64,000 bases of DNA, taken from positions 2,104,001 to 2,168,000 of the forward strand of contig JBANSL010000009.1 in NCBI GenBank assembly GCA_037127255.1, written 5' to 3'. Origin of the DNA: Persicaria tinctoria. Lineage: Eukaryota > Streptophyta > Magnoliopsida > Caryophyllales > Polygonaceae. A program made the position numbers and the translations under genes. The notes beneath the pieces are model-generated. The model was not told where the DNA came from, made no database searches, and worked only from the letters and a program-made list of their open reading frames with translations. Position 1 is the stretch's first letter. Every line of letters begins with the position of its first letter. Of the stretch, positions 35,753 through 48,300 are shown piece by piece.

Positions 35753-38700
35753 TCATCCACCTCTAAAAACAAGTCTCGTCCCCGAGAGTAAAATCAAAAC
35801 AAGGTAAGGAATGAAGTTCGAAGTAGGTGAGCCTAAGGACCATTTCATTGATCTCGTAAGTTCCTCATAAGTGCCCCTATGAGATTCTCACATTATCGTT
35901 GTCATGATCATAATATCCCCGATAGGTCGTAGCGAGAATGTGATATGGGCCCTTACCACATCTTTACCCCGACTTCTCAGTTATATCATACTCAAAAAGC
36001 ATTATAACATCTCCATTAGGCCTTAGCAAGCAATCTATAAGGGTCCATATAAGGGCTAATCCCATATTTCCTTCCTATGTTCCACATTAGAATCACATTT
36101 CATCAATTCAGTTCTAGCATCCTAGCAATTCCAGTTCACGGCATCATATAACATATAACAATCGTATACCATAGCAATCGTATCACGCATTCATAAACAG
36201 ATCATACTCATGTCGGGGTAGTCGCATGCCATAACAAATCTAGCATCGCATCGCACATAGTAGAATTCATCATATCATACCACAGAAGTTGCACATCATA
36301 TCAGTCAGATAAGCACATCATACTTACGCTAACTATCAAGCATCATTGTTTATCGCATATAATTCGCACAACACTCGGCCCCAAGTAAAGCATACATTAA
36401 GATCACATCCTCAAGAGAATCTGCCTATAACTATCAACCTTAACAAGACACGACCACTACTCCTTATCTCTCGCATCAAGATCAACCTCACCTAGGTCTA
36501 TCAACTCAAATCCGATACTCTTTCTAAATACCATTGCATTCCGCTTAGTACACAACATTTCTAGCCTCATAACTATTCGCAATTCAAGGCATGCATCCCC
36601 TGTCTCTCAGAGTCTCCCACTTATATGCCCTCAAGCCGTCTAAACTCATGTCTCAGAGTTCCCAATCACACAATTCCTCTGTCTCGACAAGCTTAGCTAC
36701 TCGACCGAATACCAAAACCCCTATAAAGCACACCCTCGGCCTAAGGGTTCTCTACCGGTCCCATCTTTACATTCTAAGAGAAATCTCAAGTCCTCTACTG
36801 AACCGCTCTCATGATCGATCTAGACGCATCTTAACGATCTCGCTTACTCTTCCTAGGCCCTTAAGACTTCGCCTAACCATCATCTCCCAAAGGAACATCT
36901 CAACTCACTTTGTTAACCTAATCATACTCCCCGCCCCACTAACTACTCTCACTAACCATCCATCTCTAAGAGCCTAACTCATATCAACCATCTCATACCT
37001 GACACTCCCATCCTAATTCTCGACATTACCAACAGGGTTCACCTCCTAAGCCCCTCTCGCATTCCAACCAACACAAGCATCCTACCTTGCTAGAATCCAC
37101 TCCACTGCCTACTCTCGACAACTCTAACGCAGAAAAACCGTCTAGTGCTAACGCATGATCACGAATCACCGAGTTCCTCGTCACCCGCATCTATCCTTAA
37201 CGACTAATCACAAATTCTACCTACTTGTCCCCTTCCGATTCTCACGAAACCTGAACATCCACGATTTCTCGACTGACCTATTCTAGATCCTCGTCTCAGC
37301 ATATTCCCAAATTTCCTCATCCCAAATCTTACTAAACCTTAACCATTCGAAATCCTCAAATCGTCCTACTCTAGTTCCTCATCTCTTCATATTCATAAAT
37401 CGCCTCAAGCTCCTACTTCTTAACCATGACACCTTACCGTTCAAAGCCCTCTTTTACCGATCATCATTTCCGTAAATCCCTAAATCGTCTTCATCGGAGT
37501 TTCCCAAGTAGCGCCATTTTGCCAACCTCCTCAAATCTTTTATCCTCTAACGTTCCCAATACCTTTCACTTTGCCTAGTTCCCAAATCCATCCTCGAAAT
37601 CTCCGTATCCGAACCTCAAGCCCAGAGTCTTACTACCAACCTCAACGACATTCTCGCCTAGCTACTAGCCCTTCCTCGAAGATTCATCTTACATCCTCAA
37701 ATACCTCAATAGCCAAACTAATCTGCACACATAAATCTCGACCCATTCCCTATGCTAAAATCTTCCAACAACGCATATGGAAATCCTTCACTCGTGAATT
37801 CTCCAAGTATTACCAATCCTACCTAAACAATTGCCAAATACTAATCACACGTATAGCCCTGATATAAACAACCAAATATCCAAGGTCGATAATTTTCCAA
37901 GCAACCTCATACTAGTCTTCCTTAGCGATTCCTCAACCTCATCCTTTACTAGGACCACTCCCAATCACCGCATATACAACCTAGTCCCAAATTCTACGAT
38001 TCCTTAAACATTCCTTAACCGATCATCCTCAACGCCGCCCACGATTCGCTCATACTCTCTCATCCACCTCTAGAACTACACCAACCACCTATACTCGCAC
38101 CCACTACCTACCGACACTTCTAACTAGGACCTCTCCCCCAAAATCGCACCACACTAACTCCGCTCCCCACCTAAAACCTACTTGGAAGCTCAACTACACT
38201 CGCTGACCACTAGCTCCGACAAATCCCACTCGCTCGGCTCTACTCAAGCTAACGCATCTTTTCTGCACCTCATCTCACACAACCAATGACCCAACTCGAA
38301 GATCTCAAACTACTTGCCACTTTCCAACTTGTCTCACTGAAGAATCTCACGACTCAAGCTCAAGAGGAAACCACCACCACATATATAGCCCATAACATAT
38401 TCACTAGCAAGTCAGTACACTCAATCATCAAAACACATCATCGCAAGGACAAGTTAGTCATGCAATCATTCGTTACCAGTTCAGCATCTTCGTCATCACA
38501 CATTCATTTAGTCAGTTTCAAGCCTATCGCACGACATCAATTCCAATTCGCATAGGAGAGAACGTCATTTCTTGAGTCATCTAGGAGGATTACGTCTGCA
38601 ACCGCCATCTTCAAAAGGTGTCCATCCTTTGGTGTCGTCGATTCTAGGGTCCATGGGCCCACCACACTTCCGCTGCACCACTCTGATGCCATTCGATTGC

Positions 38701-40709
38701 TCATTTTCTCTTCTATGTCAATGTCCATCATGGGGATCGCGAGGGGTTAGAAGTCACGTAGATAGGGGAGAGCAAGGGAGGACAACAGGACTTCCTTAAG
38801 GATCCAGACACAGACCAGTACTAGAGATGACGAGACTCAAGACAAGACGCGGAATCGAGAGTTACAACAATGCCCTTATGGTACTTTATGAGGTTAGAGG
38901 TGCGGCAAGCAAACACATAACAATCACTAAATATCTCAATCATATCATTCCACACTAGCGTGTACCTATTAAAAGGAATATCGTTCTATACATCCATAAC
39001 ATGTTCACATAATTAACTTTTCATTCACGTGGAACAGGCTAAAACTTATCATCTCATGCACTAATCATGCTCGACCTATTAAGATCATGTATGCACGAAC
39101 CGACAATAGACATATGCAACATAAGTTATATATGACATAGCGAGCATTATAGGATATCACACGTATGATTCATTACTCACTTTAAGTGTACACATAAGCA
39201 GCTCCAAACAATGTGGGTTCGAGGTAAGCATGATAAGATACACTCTAATAACCATGTCAGGGGATAGGGTGAAGTCATTTGGGCATAGCAACTATCACAT
39301 TAAATACAACCATGTACATGTAGTATGACAAGTATGGCACATAATTGCATGATGGTCTATAATTAGGAGATATATATCCTACATGATACTACCAACACTC
39401 ATTAAGCAAGTATATAGTCAACGAGGTTCAATTTCATCAACTTAACATACTAGGAATTTATTTCACATGATGCTCATATAAGAGGGTTGAACACACTATC
39501 ATGGACCTAATTCAATGGAGAGTAACTATCATGGGGATTCGTACATTCGGTATATATATTCATTCGTAAGTGTAATCATGCAAGATATATGACAAGTCAT
39601 GCTGGAATATACTAACACATTATGTCATGCAATCACAAGGAGGGTTCCTATTATAACTGGACAGAATTCTCCAAGGGCATTCATCGACTCATCACCCCGT
39701 TTCCCCGTGGGATGCTAGCATGACTCGTTGGGTAGGACACAAGGACATTCACGCTGTTCCCCAGAGGGGAGGGTAAACTCGTGTTTAGACTTTTGTGGAA
39801 AGAATACACGATGACCAATACAAGGATCAAAAGGGATGAACCCATGAGGTAACTCACTTCTAACTCGAACTACTACGATCATCACCCCTACTAACATACT
39901 CAAGTAATCCCCCCATCCGACATGACTTTCGAAGATATTTAATTGACCGACCCAAATTTCCCGTGGAATGCACAACCCTTGGGTACGAGGCTCGATAGAA
40001 GTATAAATGGTGGGGTATCAAAGTACAAGACTCGAAACGGGGAGAGCGGATGCTCCTCAACCCTTGCTAACATGCCTAAATATTTTGGTGGGGCACATGA
40101 CAGAGTCAGAATCATCAAGGGACTGGAATCAGGGAAGGGTTATCCTGACAAGACGGGAATTCCGACGACATAAGGACAAGGTTTCCTCCCGCTATCCCGT
40201 TCACACATTCAAGTTAAGACATACTGATTAGTTCTCTATCCTAAGCACAATAGCACTCAACATGAAAGCAATCAACGAGATTAATATGACCCCCTTCGAG
40301 GAGGATCGCCCTCGGGCCCAATTGGATATAATGCACACAATCACAAAGACGATCTATGCCATCCTTCGAGGGGCGGCCGATCGGAGGAGCAAATTACCTC
40401 ACGCTCCTAACCCATGTCACTCCAGCCTTTGGGTTTCTTGGAGTCTTCAACCCCGTCTGTAAAAGAAAGCTAGCATTTTGCCTACCCGTTCCCAACTACA
40501 TCCAATAGGGATGGCCTAGCGTCTTTACTACCCCAACGTTTCCCTTTGTTTGATTATCGAATTTATTGAGCCAAGTTCACATTTGGTCCATTTGAGTTAG
40601 CCATATTAAATTCATTTTGCCCTTTCTAAAACATTTTGAAAAGCCATTTGAAAACCTTGGGCCATTTTCCAAACCACTTCAACCTATCATACTCGGTTTG
40701 CATAACCTC
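35753..40709 (-). other. Interior of retrotransposon 2, no recognisable coding
   Basis: About 5 kb, beginning in element orientation downstream of the 5' LTR at 40725 and ending at the polypurine stretch near 35753-35773. It parallels the interior of retrotransposon 1 in order and spacing. On the element strand only short frames exist (66 and 86 codons near 39715-40060), with no matching protein family. Plus-strand frames of up to 128 codons (36591-36977) are the antisense by-product of C-rich composition. Confidence 0.6.
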
Positions 40710-40721
40710 GCTCTTATACCA
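40710..40721 (-). promoter_or_regulatory. Decayed primer-binding site of retrotransposon 2
   Basis: The minus strand reads TGGTATAAGAGC, one change from the initiator tRNA-Met site TGGTATCAGAGC, 4 nt inside the 5' LTR. Confidence 0.8.
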
Positions 40722-40725
40722 TCTT

Positions 40726-43700
40726 TGTAACGGCCCGTGATTATGATTTCCGGGTTACGTTTCGAGGGATGAAACCCCTCGTTAGGATCTTGCGCCCCGA
40801 GTACAGGTTGAAGGTTTGAAATTCTATCCTAACATTTTAAAGTGGGATTTCATACCCAAAATTCGAAGGGATCGTTGGAATCCCCGGGAAATTCCCCTGT
40901 ACTTGTCATAGGTCTAAGCGTGGAAAACCAAAGGTCACACAAATAGCGGAAGTAAAGCATAATACAAAGGGGTGCCACGGCAGAGCCGGGTCAAAATATG
41001 ATCAACCATTCAAATTTGAGCCGTAATTAAATTGGTGAAGTTGGAATCTCAACTATCTCTTTCCGCCATGTTAGACCCAGCGGTCATGGACTCAAATCAG
41101 CATCAACAGTAGTAAGCATAACGGATACCTAAAAAAATTGATATGGGGCGGGATCAGATCGATGCCCACTTTAGCTCTGCATCCCAACCCTAAGCACACA
41201 TATACGCTATACCTAATAAAGATGCTTCTAGATGCATGGCGGAATATTAACACACTAACATGCTCCTAAGATCAAGTGCATAATAATAATAATAATAAGG
41301 CATTAGCACAGAATACCAAGTGGTATATCCCTCTCCTACCTTCACCCCCTTCCGATAGGGCGGAGACTGGCCAGCTCGTGAATGCATTCCATCATAATCG
41401 GGCGGCACGCATGCCTAACCCGCTCCACAATAAAACCCGCAGACATCTCATAATATAAGGAAGTTCATGACTCGATTGACTCAGGACGGGACCCGATGAG
41501 ACTAGGTCATCCTATAACCCTAGCAATGACTCTAGTTACTTCACAGATAACGACCGTTCTGTTTACATACACATAGATAAATAGAATGCTCAACGATCGA
41601 TGCAACCTAGCATGGTACTACATGGCATGCTGATCATGAATGCAAACACCAAGTATATCATGCACCTAAAGCAGGGAATAGCTCTATTCAATCTGAGTAA
41701 GCTCCGAAGAGACTTACCTGGCGGTGCAGAACAGCAAGACAAGCATTACGATAGATTAAAGATCACCTAGAATAGGAACACATATATAAGTCTACGTGTG
41801 ATCATCCAAGCACTCAAGCATATCATTCAACGAGAATAGCAACCATATCGCAATCATCGTCCCGTCAAGTTCAACCATTCATCATATTGCCACATTCCAC
41901 AAGACCATATCATTCTCATCATTCCATTCAGCCACATTCATGTATTCGCCAAAATATATCCTCAATAATAATCCGCACATCACATATATCAAGTTCATCA
42001 TATCCATCATATCTGAAAAGCATAAATTAACGATACACAAGTCTAACACCTCATCATGCCTTTATTCAATCAATCATGCCATTAGTACACACCAATCATG
42101 ATATTAGTCAACCATTCACATCAATCATGCTAGTTAGTCACAAATCATATAATTCCCGAGTTAGGCCCGAAACTGCTTTAAAATCCGAATCAACTAGTTA
42201 GAAATTCCGATCCTTGAAAACGCTCATCAAATTCCTTTTTTAATTTAATACATTTTTAAATCTCCAAGTCTCATAATATTATATCTTAAATCACCATATT
42301 ATATCTTTTAACCTGAATAATAATATTTTATATCTTAATCTCAAAATAATATCCTATATTTTAATCCCAATGATATTATATAATGTTTTAAATACCATTT
42401 TCTTTCTAACACCTTCATAAAATATTTTCAAATCCTTTAAAATCCCAACCACTTTTATTTAATAAAATCATTCCTTTTATGAAATTACATATTGTCCTTA
42501 TTTTATAAAAATTACAAACCGACCCCTCTATTTTATTAATGCCAAAACCGAGCTCCCTTGTTTGGAAAACCCCAAATGGAATTAAATTTGAAGGAATGGG
42601 CCAGCCTCTTTTCTTTTCTTTTGAAAGACAAATCTCGGCCCATAGAATTTAGGCCCAAAGATAGGCCCATATTCCTCTTTTAAAAATCTGATTTTGAAAG
42701 GCAAGAACCGAACCGGTTTTGTTTAAATGAAACCATGAGCCAGACCAGTTAAAAAGAAAACAAAAGACCGGACCGGTGTCCCGTCTTCTTCGTCTGCCTC
42801 TGCGCAAAATCGGAAGAAGGGAAGGAGAGGGGGGAACCTCGCCGGCACTTGATCCCGCTCCGGCCACACACCCGAAACCTAGGGACACAGAATTGACAAG
42901 AAGGGGGAAGAGGCAGTCACTCACCGAGAGGTCTCGTTTCACCGGAAAGGGGCTCGAAATCGCCTCGTCGGAGATCGATTGGGGCTCGCCGGAGTCAGAA
43001 TCAGGGATCTCTCGGCCTAGGAAGAAGGTAAGAGGGGTAAAGATGCGACCTTGCTCAGTTAGGGGGCGAAAGAAAGTGAAATCGTGCCTTACCACGCTTA
43101 AACCAAAACTAGAGAAAGGGATGTCGATGGGCTGCAGCAGCGGCTCCGGCGAGCTTTCGGCGGGTCTGGGTGCTCGGGGACGCCAAGGAGGGTGAGGCGG
43201 AACTCCGGGGAGCTTACCGTGGAAGAAGGATGAAGGAGGAGGAGTGGGGGGTGCGGTTTTGGGCTCGGAAAAACAGAGAAGAAGATGGGGCTGCGGCTTC
43301 AAGGCGGAGGGAGGAGAACGACGATGAACTGGTTGTGGTGGTGAGGTGGTGGCGGCGGTGTAGTGGTGGTGAGGGCAGCCGGCAATGGAGGAGGGAGCTC
43401 GGCAAAGCTCAAGGAATGGGTTGTGTGGATTTTGGGGTTTCTTTTGAAAATGAAAAGAGAATGGAGGGTGGACTGATCTTTTGATGAGGAAAGGGTTGCA
43501 GCGGGTCCTTAGGCTGATTCAAGTATTCACCTGCAGAAATGCAGTAGAAGGGTTGTGTGTTAACAGTTAGGGAAACAAGTCAATGGAGGAGGGAGATTGA
43601 AAGAGGGGTTGTTTAGCCAAAAGAGTGTAAGATGTGATATCAGATCATAGGGAGTGTAGAGAGCAGTGTGCACGCCAAATCAAAAAGAGGGGGAGACAAA

Positions 43701-43895
43701 AGTGTGGTTCCAAAATACCGGAAATAATTACTCTGAAATCCGCTCTCTCGATCTTATCCCGACTCAATCAAATAATGTTTCGAATTCGATTTATTAAATT
43801 GAGGGCGAGTTTTTCTTGAAATATCCTATTTAAATTCATTTTTAATTTCATTTTTCTGAAAAAAAAAATGGGATTTAAAAATCCGAGCCTTTACA
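40726..43895 (-). repeat. 5' LTR of retrotransposon 2
   Basis: 3170 bp, nearly identical to 32572-35752. Its copy of the 217-codon open frame is at 42649-43302. A 12-bp TTTTTAATTTCA-type unit present twice in the 3' LTR near its end is present once here. Confidence 0.92.
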
Positions 43896-43900
43896 CGCGC

Positions 43901-44023
43901 CGACATGTAGGCGACAATGCATCAGTTTTAGTATATGTACTAACATAGTACCCGTGTGTGACGCACGGGATTTGTAAAATATATTATGTTGTTCTAAAAG
44001 ATATTATCATAATTTATCTACAT

Positions 44024-44062
<39 letters not shown>

Positions 44063-44928
44063 TGATAATATGAAAACCATATAGAAAAGTAATATTAAAT
44101 CCAAACATCAAAATGATAAATATACTAATTACAAGTCTTGCTCACTCGATTCACGTCTTCGATCAATACTTAAAAGTGTGCTATATAGATCACGATGACT
44201 TCATTAATCCACAATGTTGGAGAATTCATAGCGTCGTTGCACAATTTTGGTTTTGGAGGTCTTATTGGGTTTAAGAAACCTGTAAAATAAATATAGTTCA
44301 TATTAATATTATGGTATATTAAATAATAATAGATACAACAAATAAGTAAAATAAGGCGCGCATTACCTTCTTTGATATGCATTAGTGTCGGAAAAAAAAT
44401 CGGATTTATATACAACTTTGTCACATCGACTAAATTAAAGTTGACAATATTCTCTCATCTACACACAACAAAAGTTAAACATATAAAAGTAAAGAATGCA
44501 TGTTCACGAGGTAAAATAAAAGAAATTATAATATATTATTGATAATATTGAGAAATAAGGTCATTAGAAATTATAATTATTGGTAATATTGAGAAATAAT
44601 GTCAATAAATATAGTTAAATAAGAAATATGATTTGAAACTTATGTCCAACATCTTTTACAATATATAAGAAATTGAAATATATCAATGATGTATCTATTC
44701 AACTCCATATTGATGGGTATATATATAGTTGTTTAAATAATTTCGAACCAACATGTCACTTCAATATACGATTCTTGTGAAAGATTTCAATATTAAAGGT
44801 GGCAAAACAAATAACTAATAACAAAATATACAAATCAATGCATATAAAAATGAACTTGCCTATCATTCTTCACAATAAGATCAACTCTACCAAGTGTGAG
44901 TAGAGATATATGATGAACTTCTTTAATA
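43901..44928. other. AT-rich DNA left of the satellite array
   Basis: No gene is supported; the longest frame is 84 codons at 44170-44424, without family features. It contains a (TA)n run (44025-44040) followed by (TAA)n (44041-44060). A short perfect hairpin lies at 43951-43969 (separate entry). Otherwise nothing is recognised. Confidence 0.5.
43951..43969. other. Hairpin CCCGTG/CACGGG, possible Helitron 3' end on the minus strand
   Basis: Six G-C-rich pairs close a 7-nt loop. On the minus strand the hairpin is followed by TACTATGTTAGT. Helitron 3' ends have a hairpin about 10 nt before CTRR; the CTRR is not clean here, so this stays tentative. Confidence 0.3.
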
Positions 44929-45331
44929 TGTAAATAGATAAATATTGGATTTTAACAAATTACTGTATAAGTAATTTAGCAATAAAAATGCCACCAAAAT
45001 TTTGAGATAGTAGAAATCCTACCAAATACAGGTAAAATGAGATTGTAATTTTTTTTGTTTGTAATTAGATAAACATTGTATTTTAAGAAATCATTGTATA
45101 AATAATTCAGCAGTAAATATCCCACCAGATATTTTTAGATATCATTAGAAATCCTACCATATACGGGTAAAATGAGATTGCAATATTTTTTATTTGTAAA
45201 TGGAAAAAAAAAATTAGATTTAAAAAAATCATTTTATAAATAATTCAGCAGACAAAATCCTATCAAATTTTCAAAATAAGTAGAAATCTTACCAAAAACG
45301 GGTAAACTGAGATTACAATCGTTTTTTTGTC
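44929..45331. repeat. Three copies of a 131-137-bp sub-repeat leading into the satellite
   Basis: TGTAAATAG-like starts lie at 44929, 45060, 45195 and 45332. Each unit continues with ATAAATAATTCAGCAG-like, CCACCAAATTTT-like and GGTAAAATGAGATTACAAT-like words. The third copy is part of the first 643-bp satellite unit, and every later unit contains one such segment. The first two copies are the most diverged. Confidence 0.85.
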
Positions 45332-48300
45332 TGTAAATAGAAAAAAGATGGATCTTAACAACTACTATGTTTGAATCAAATAGTAAAACCCACATAATTC
45401 AACAATTATTGATGTTTGAGAGATTAAAAGTGATGTGACGAACACCAACTCAACGTTTCTACATATGCATCAAGATAGAGCTCCAATTCGACCTGGGCAA
45501 TGATCGACTACAATGCTGGATCGGCATATGCATCAAGAGAAGTCAATACAGAAATAGATGTGCATCAAGAAGCAAGATTCCATCAATGGATAACTTATTG
45601 TCATCACCCAACAACAAATTTAACTTAGCGTCTGAAAAGTGGTCGATTACAATGTTGGATCCCCGTTTCTTGAGCACTTTGTTTTCGAAGCGTGCCTTCG
45701 TCTCGAACACGTCAGGCTTCCTCCAATTCAACTTGGGCAATGATCTTCTAAATAACAAAGATATTAAGTTTTAACACAAAATAAATGAGAAAAAATAAAT
45801 AAAATTTACAATAGAAAGTAATTAATTGGTTAATTTAATTAAAAAAATTTAATATCTTAGATTTAAAAAAATCATTTTATAAATAATTCAGTAGAAAAAA
45901 TCCCACCAAATTTTCGAGATAAGTAGAAATCTTACCAAAAAACGGGTAAAATGATATTACAATCGTTTTTTTGTCTGTAAATAGAAAAAAGATGGATCTT
46001 AACAACTACTATGTTTGAATCAAATAGTAAAACCCACATAATTCAACAATTAGTGATGTTTGGGAGATTAAAAGTGATGTGACGAACACCAACTCAACGT
46101 TTCTACATATGCATCAAGATAGAGCTCCAATTCGACCTGGGCAATGATCGACTACAATGCTGGATCGGCATATGCATCAAGAGAAGTCAATACAGAAATA
46201 GATGTGCATCAAGAAGCAAGATTCCATCAATGGATAACTTATTGCCATCACCCAACAACAAATCTAACTTAGCGTCTGAAAAGTGGTCGATTACAATGTT
46301 GGATCCCTGTTTCTTGAGCACTTTGTTTTCGAAGCGTGCATTCGTCTCGAACATGTCAGGCTTCCTCCAATTCAACCTGGGCAATGATCTTCTAAATAAC
46401 AAAGATATTAAGTTTTAACACAAAATAAATGAGAAAAAATATATAAGATTTACAATAGAAAGTAATTAATTGGTTAATTTAATTTAAAAAATTAAATATC
46501 TTAGATTTAAAAAAATCATTTTATAAATAATTCAGTAGAAAAAATCCCACCAAATTTTCGAGATAAGTAGAAATCTTACCAAAAAACGGGTAAAATGATA
46601 TTACAATCGTTTTTTGTCTGTAAATAGAAAAAAGATGGATCTTAACAACTACTATGTTTGAATCAAATAGTAAACCCACATAATTCAACAATTATTGATG
46701 TTTGGGAGATTAAAAGTGATGTGAAGAACACCAATTCAACGTTTCCACATATGCATCAAGATAGAGCTCCAATTCAACCTAGGCAATGATCGACTACAAT
46801 GCTGGATCGGCATATGCATCAAGAGAAGTCAATACAGAAATAGATGTGCATCAAGAAGCAAGATTCCAACAATGGATAACTTATTGTCATCACCCAGCAA
46901 CAAATCTAACTTAGCGTCTGAAAAGTGAACGATTACAATGCTGGATCCCCGTTTCTTGAGCACTTTGTTTTCGAAGCGTGCCTTCGTCTCGAACACGTCA
47001 GGCTTCCTCCAATTCAACTTGGGCAATGATCTTCTAAATAACAAAGATATTAAGTTTTAACACAAAATAAATGAGAAAAAATAAATAAAATTTACAATAG
47101 AAAGTAATTAATTGGTTAATTTAATTAAAAAAAAATTAAATATCTTAGATTTAAAAAAATCATTTTATAAATAATTCACAAGAAAAAATCCGACCAAATT
47201 TTCGAGATAAGTAGAAATCTTACAAAAAAACGGGTAAAATGATATTACAATCGTTTTTTGTCTAAAAATAGAAAAAAGATGGATCTTAACAACTACTATG
47301 TTTGAATCAAACAGTAAACCCACATAATTCAACAATTATTGATGTTTGGGAGATTAAAAGTGATGTGAAGAACACCAATTCAACGTTTCTACATATGCAT
47401 CAAGATAGAGCTCCAATTCAACCTGGGCAATGATGGACTACAATGCCGGATCGACATATGCATCAAGAGAAGTCAATACAGAAATAGATGTGCATCAAGA
47501 AGCAAGATTCCAACAATGGATAACTTATTGTCATCACCCAGCAACAAATCTAACTTAGCGTCTGAAAAGTGAACGATTACAATGCTGGATCCCCGTTTCT
47601 TGAGCACTTTGTTTTCGAAGCGTGCTTTCGTCTCGAACACGTCAGGCTTCCCCCAATTCAACTTGGGCAATGATCTTCTAAATAACAAAGATATTAAGTT
47701 TTAACACAAAATAAATGAGAAAAAATAAATAAAATTTACAATAGAAAGTAATTATGGTTAATTTAATTAAAAAAATTAAATATCTTAGATTTAAAAAAAT
47801 CATTTTATTAATAATTCAGTAGAAAAAATCCGACCAAATTTTCGAGATATGTAGAAATCTTACCAAAAAACGGGTAAAATGATATTACAATCGTTTTTTA
47901 CCTGTAAATAGAAAAAAGATGGATCTTAACAACTACTGTGTTTGAATCAAATAGTAAACCCACATAATTCAACAATTATTGACGTTTGGGAGATTAAAAG
48001 TGATGTGAAGAACACCAATTCAACGTTTCTACATATGCATCAAGATAGAGCTCCAATTCAACCTGGGCAATGATCGACTAGAATGCTGGATCGACATATG
48101 CATCAAGAGAAGTCAATACAGAAATAGATGTGCATCAAGAAGCAAGATTCCATCAATGGATAACTTATTGTCATCACCCAGCAACAAATCTAACTTAGCG
48201 TCTAAAAAGTGGTCGATTACAATATTGGATCCCCGTTTCTTGAGCACTTTGTTTTCGAAGCGTGCCTTCGTCTCGAACACGTCAGGCTTCCTCCAATTCA

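Larger units (their letters stand above)
32572..43895 (-). mobile_element. Complete LTR retrotransposon 2 (same family, minus orientation)
   Basis: 11.3 kb with LTRs at 32572-35752 and 40726-43895, TG...CA ends, and the 5-bp duplication CGCGC on both sides (32567-32571 and 43896-43900). The LTRs differ at few positions, so insertion is recent. The primer-binding site next to the right LTR gives minus orientation but has decayed (TGGTATAAGAGC). The interior has no recognisable gag-pol. Confidence 0.93.
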
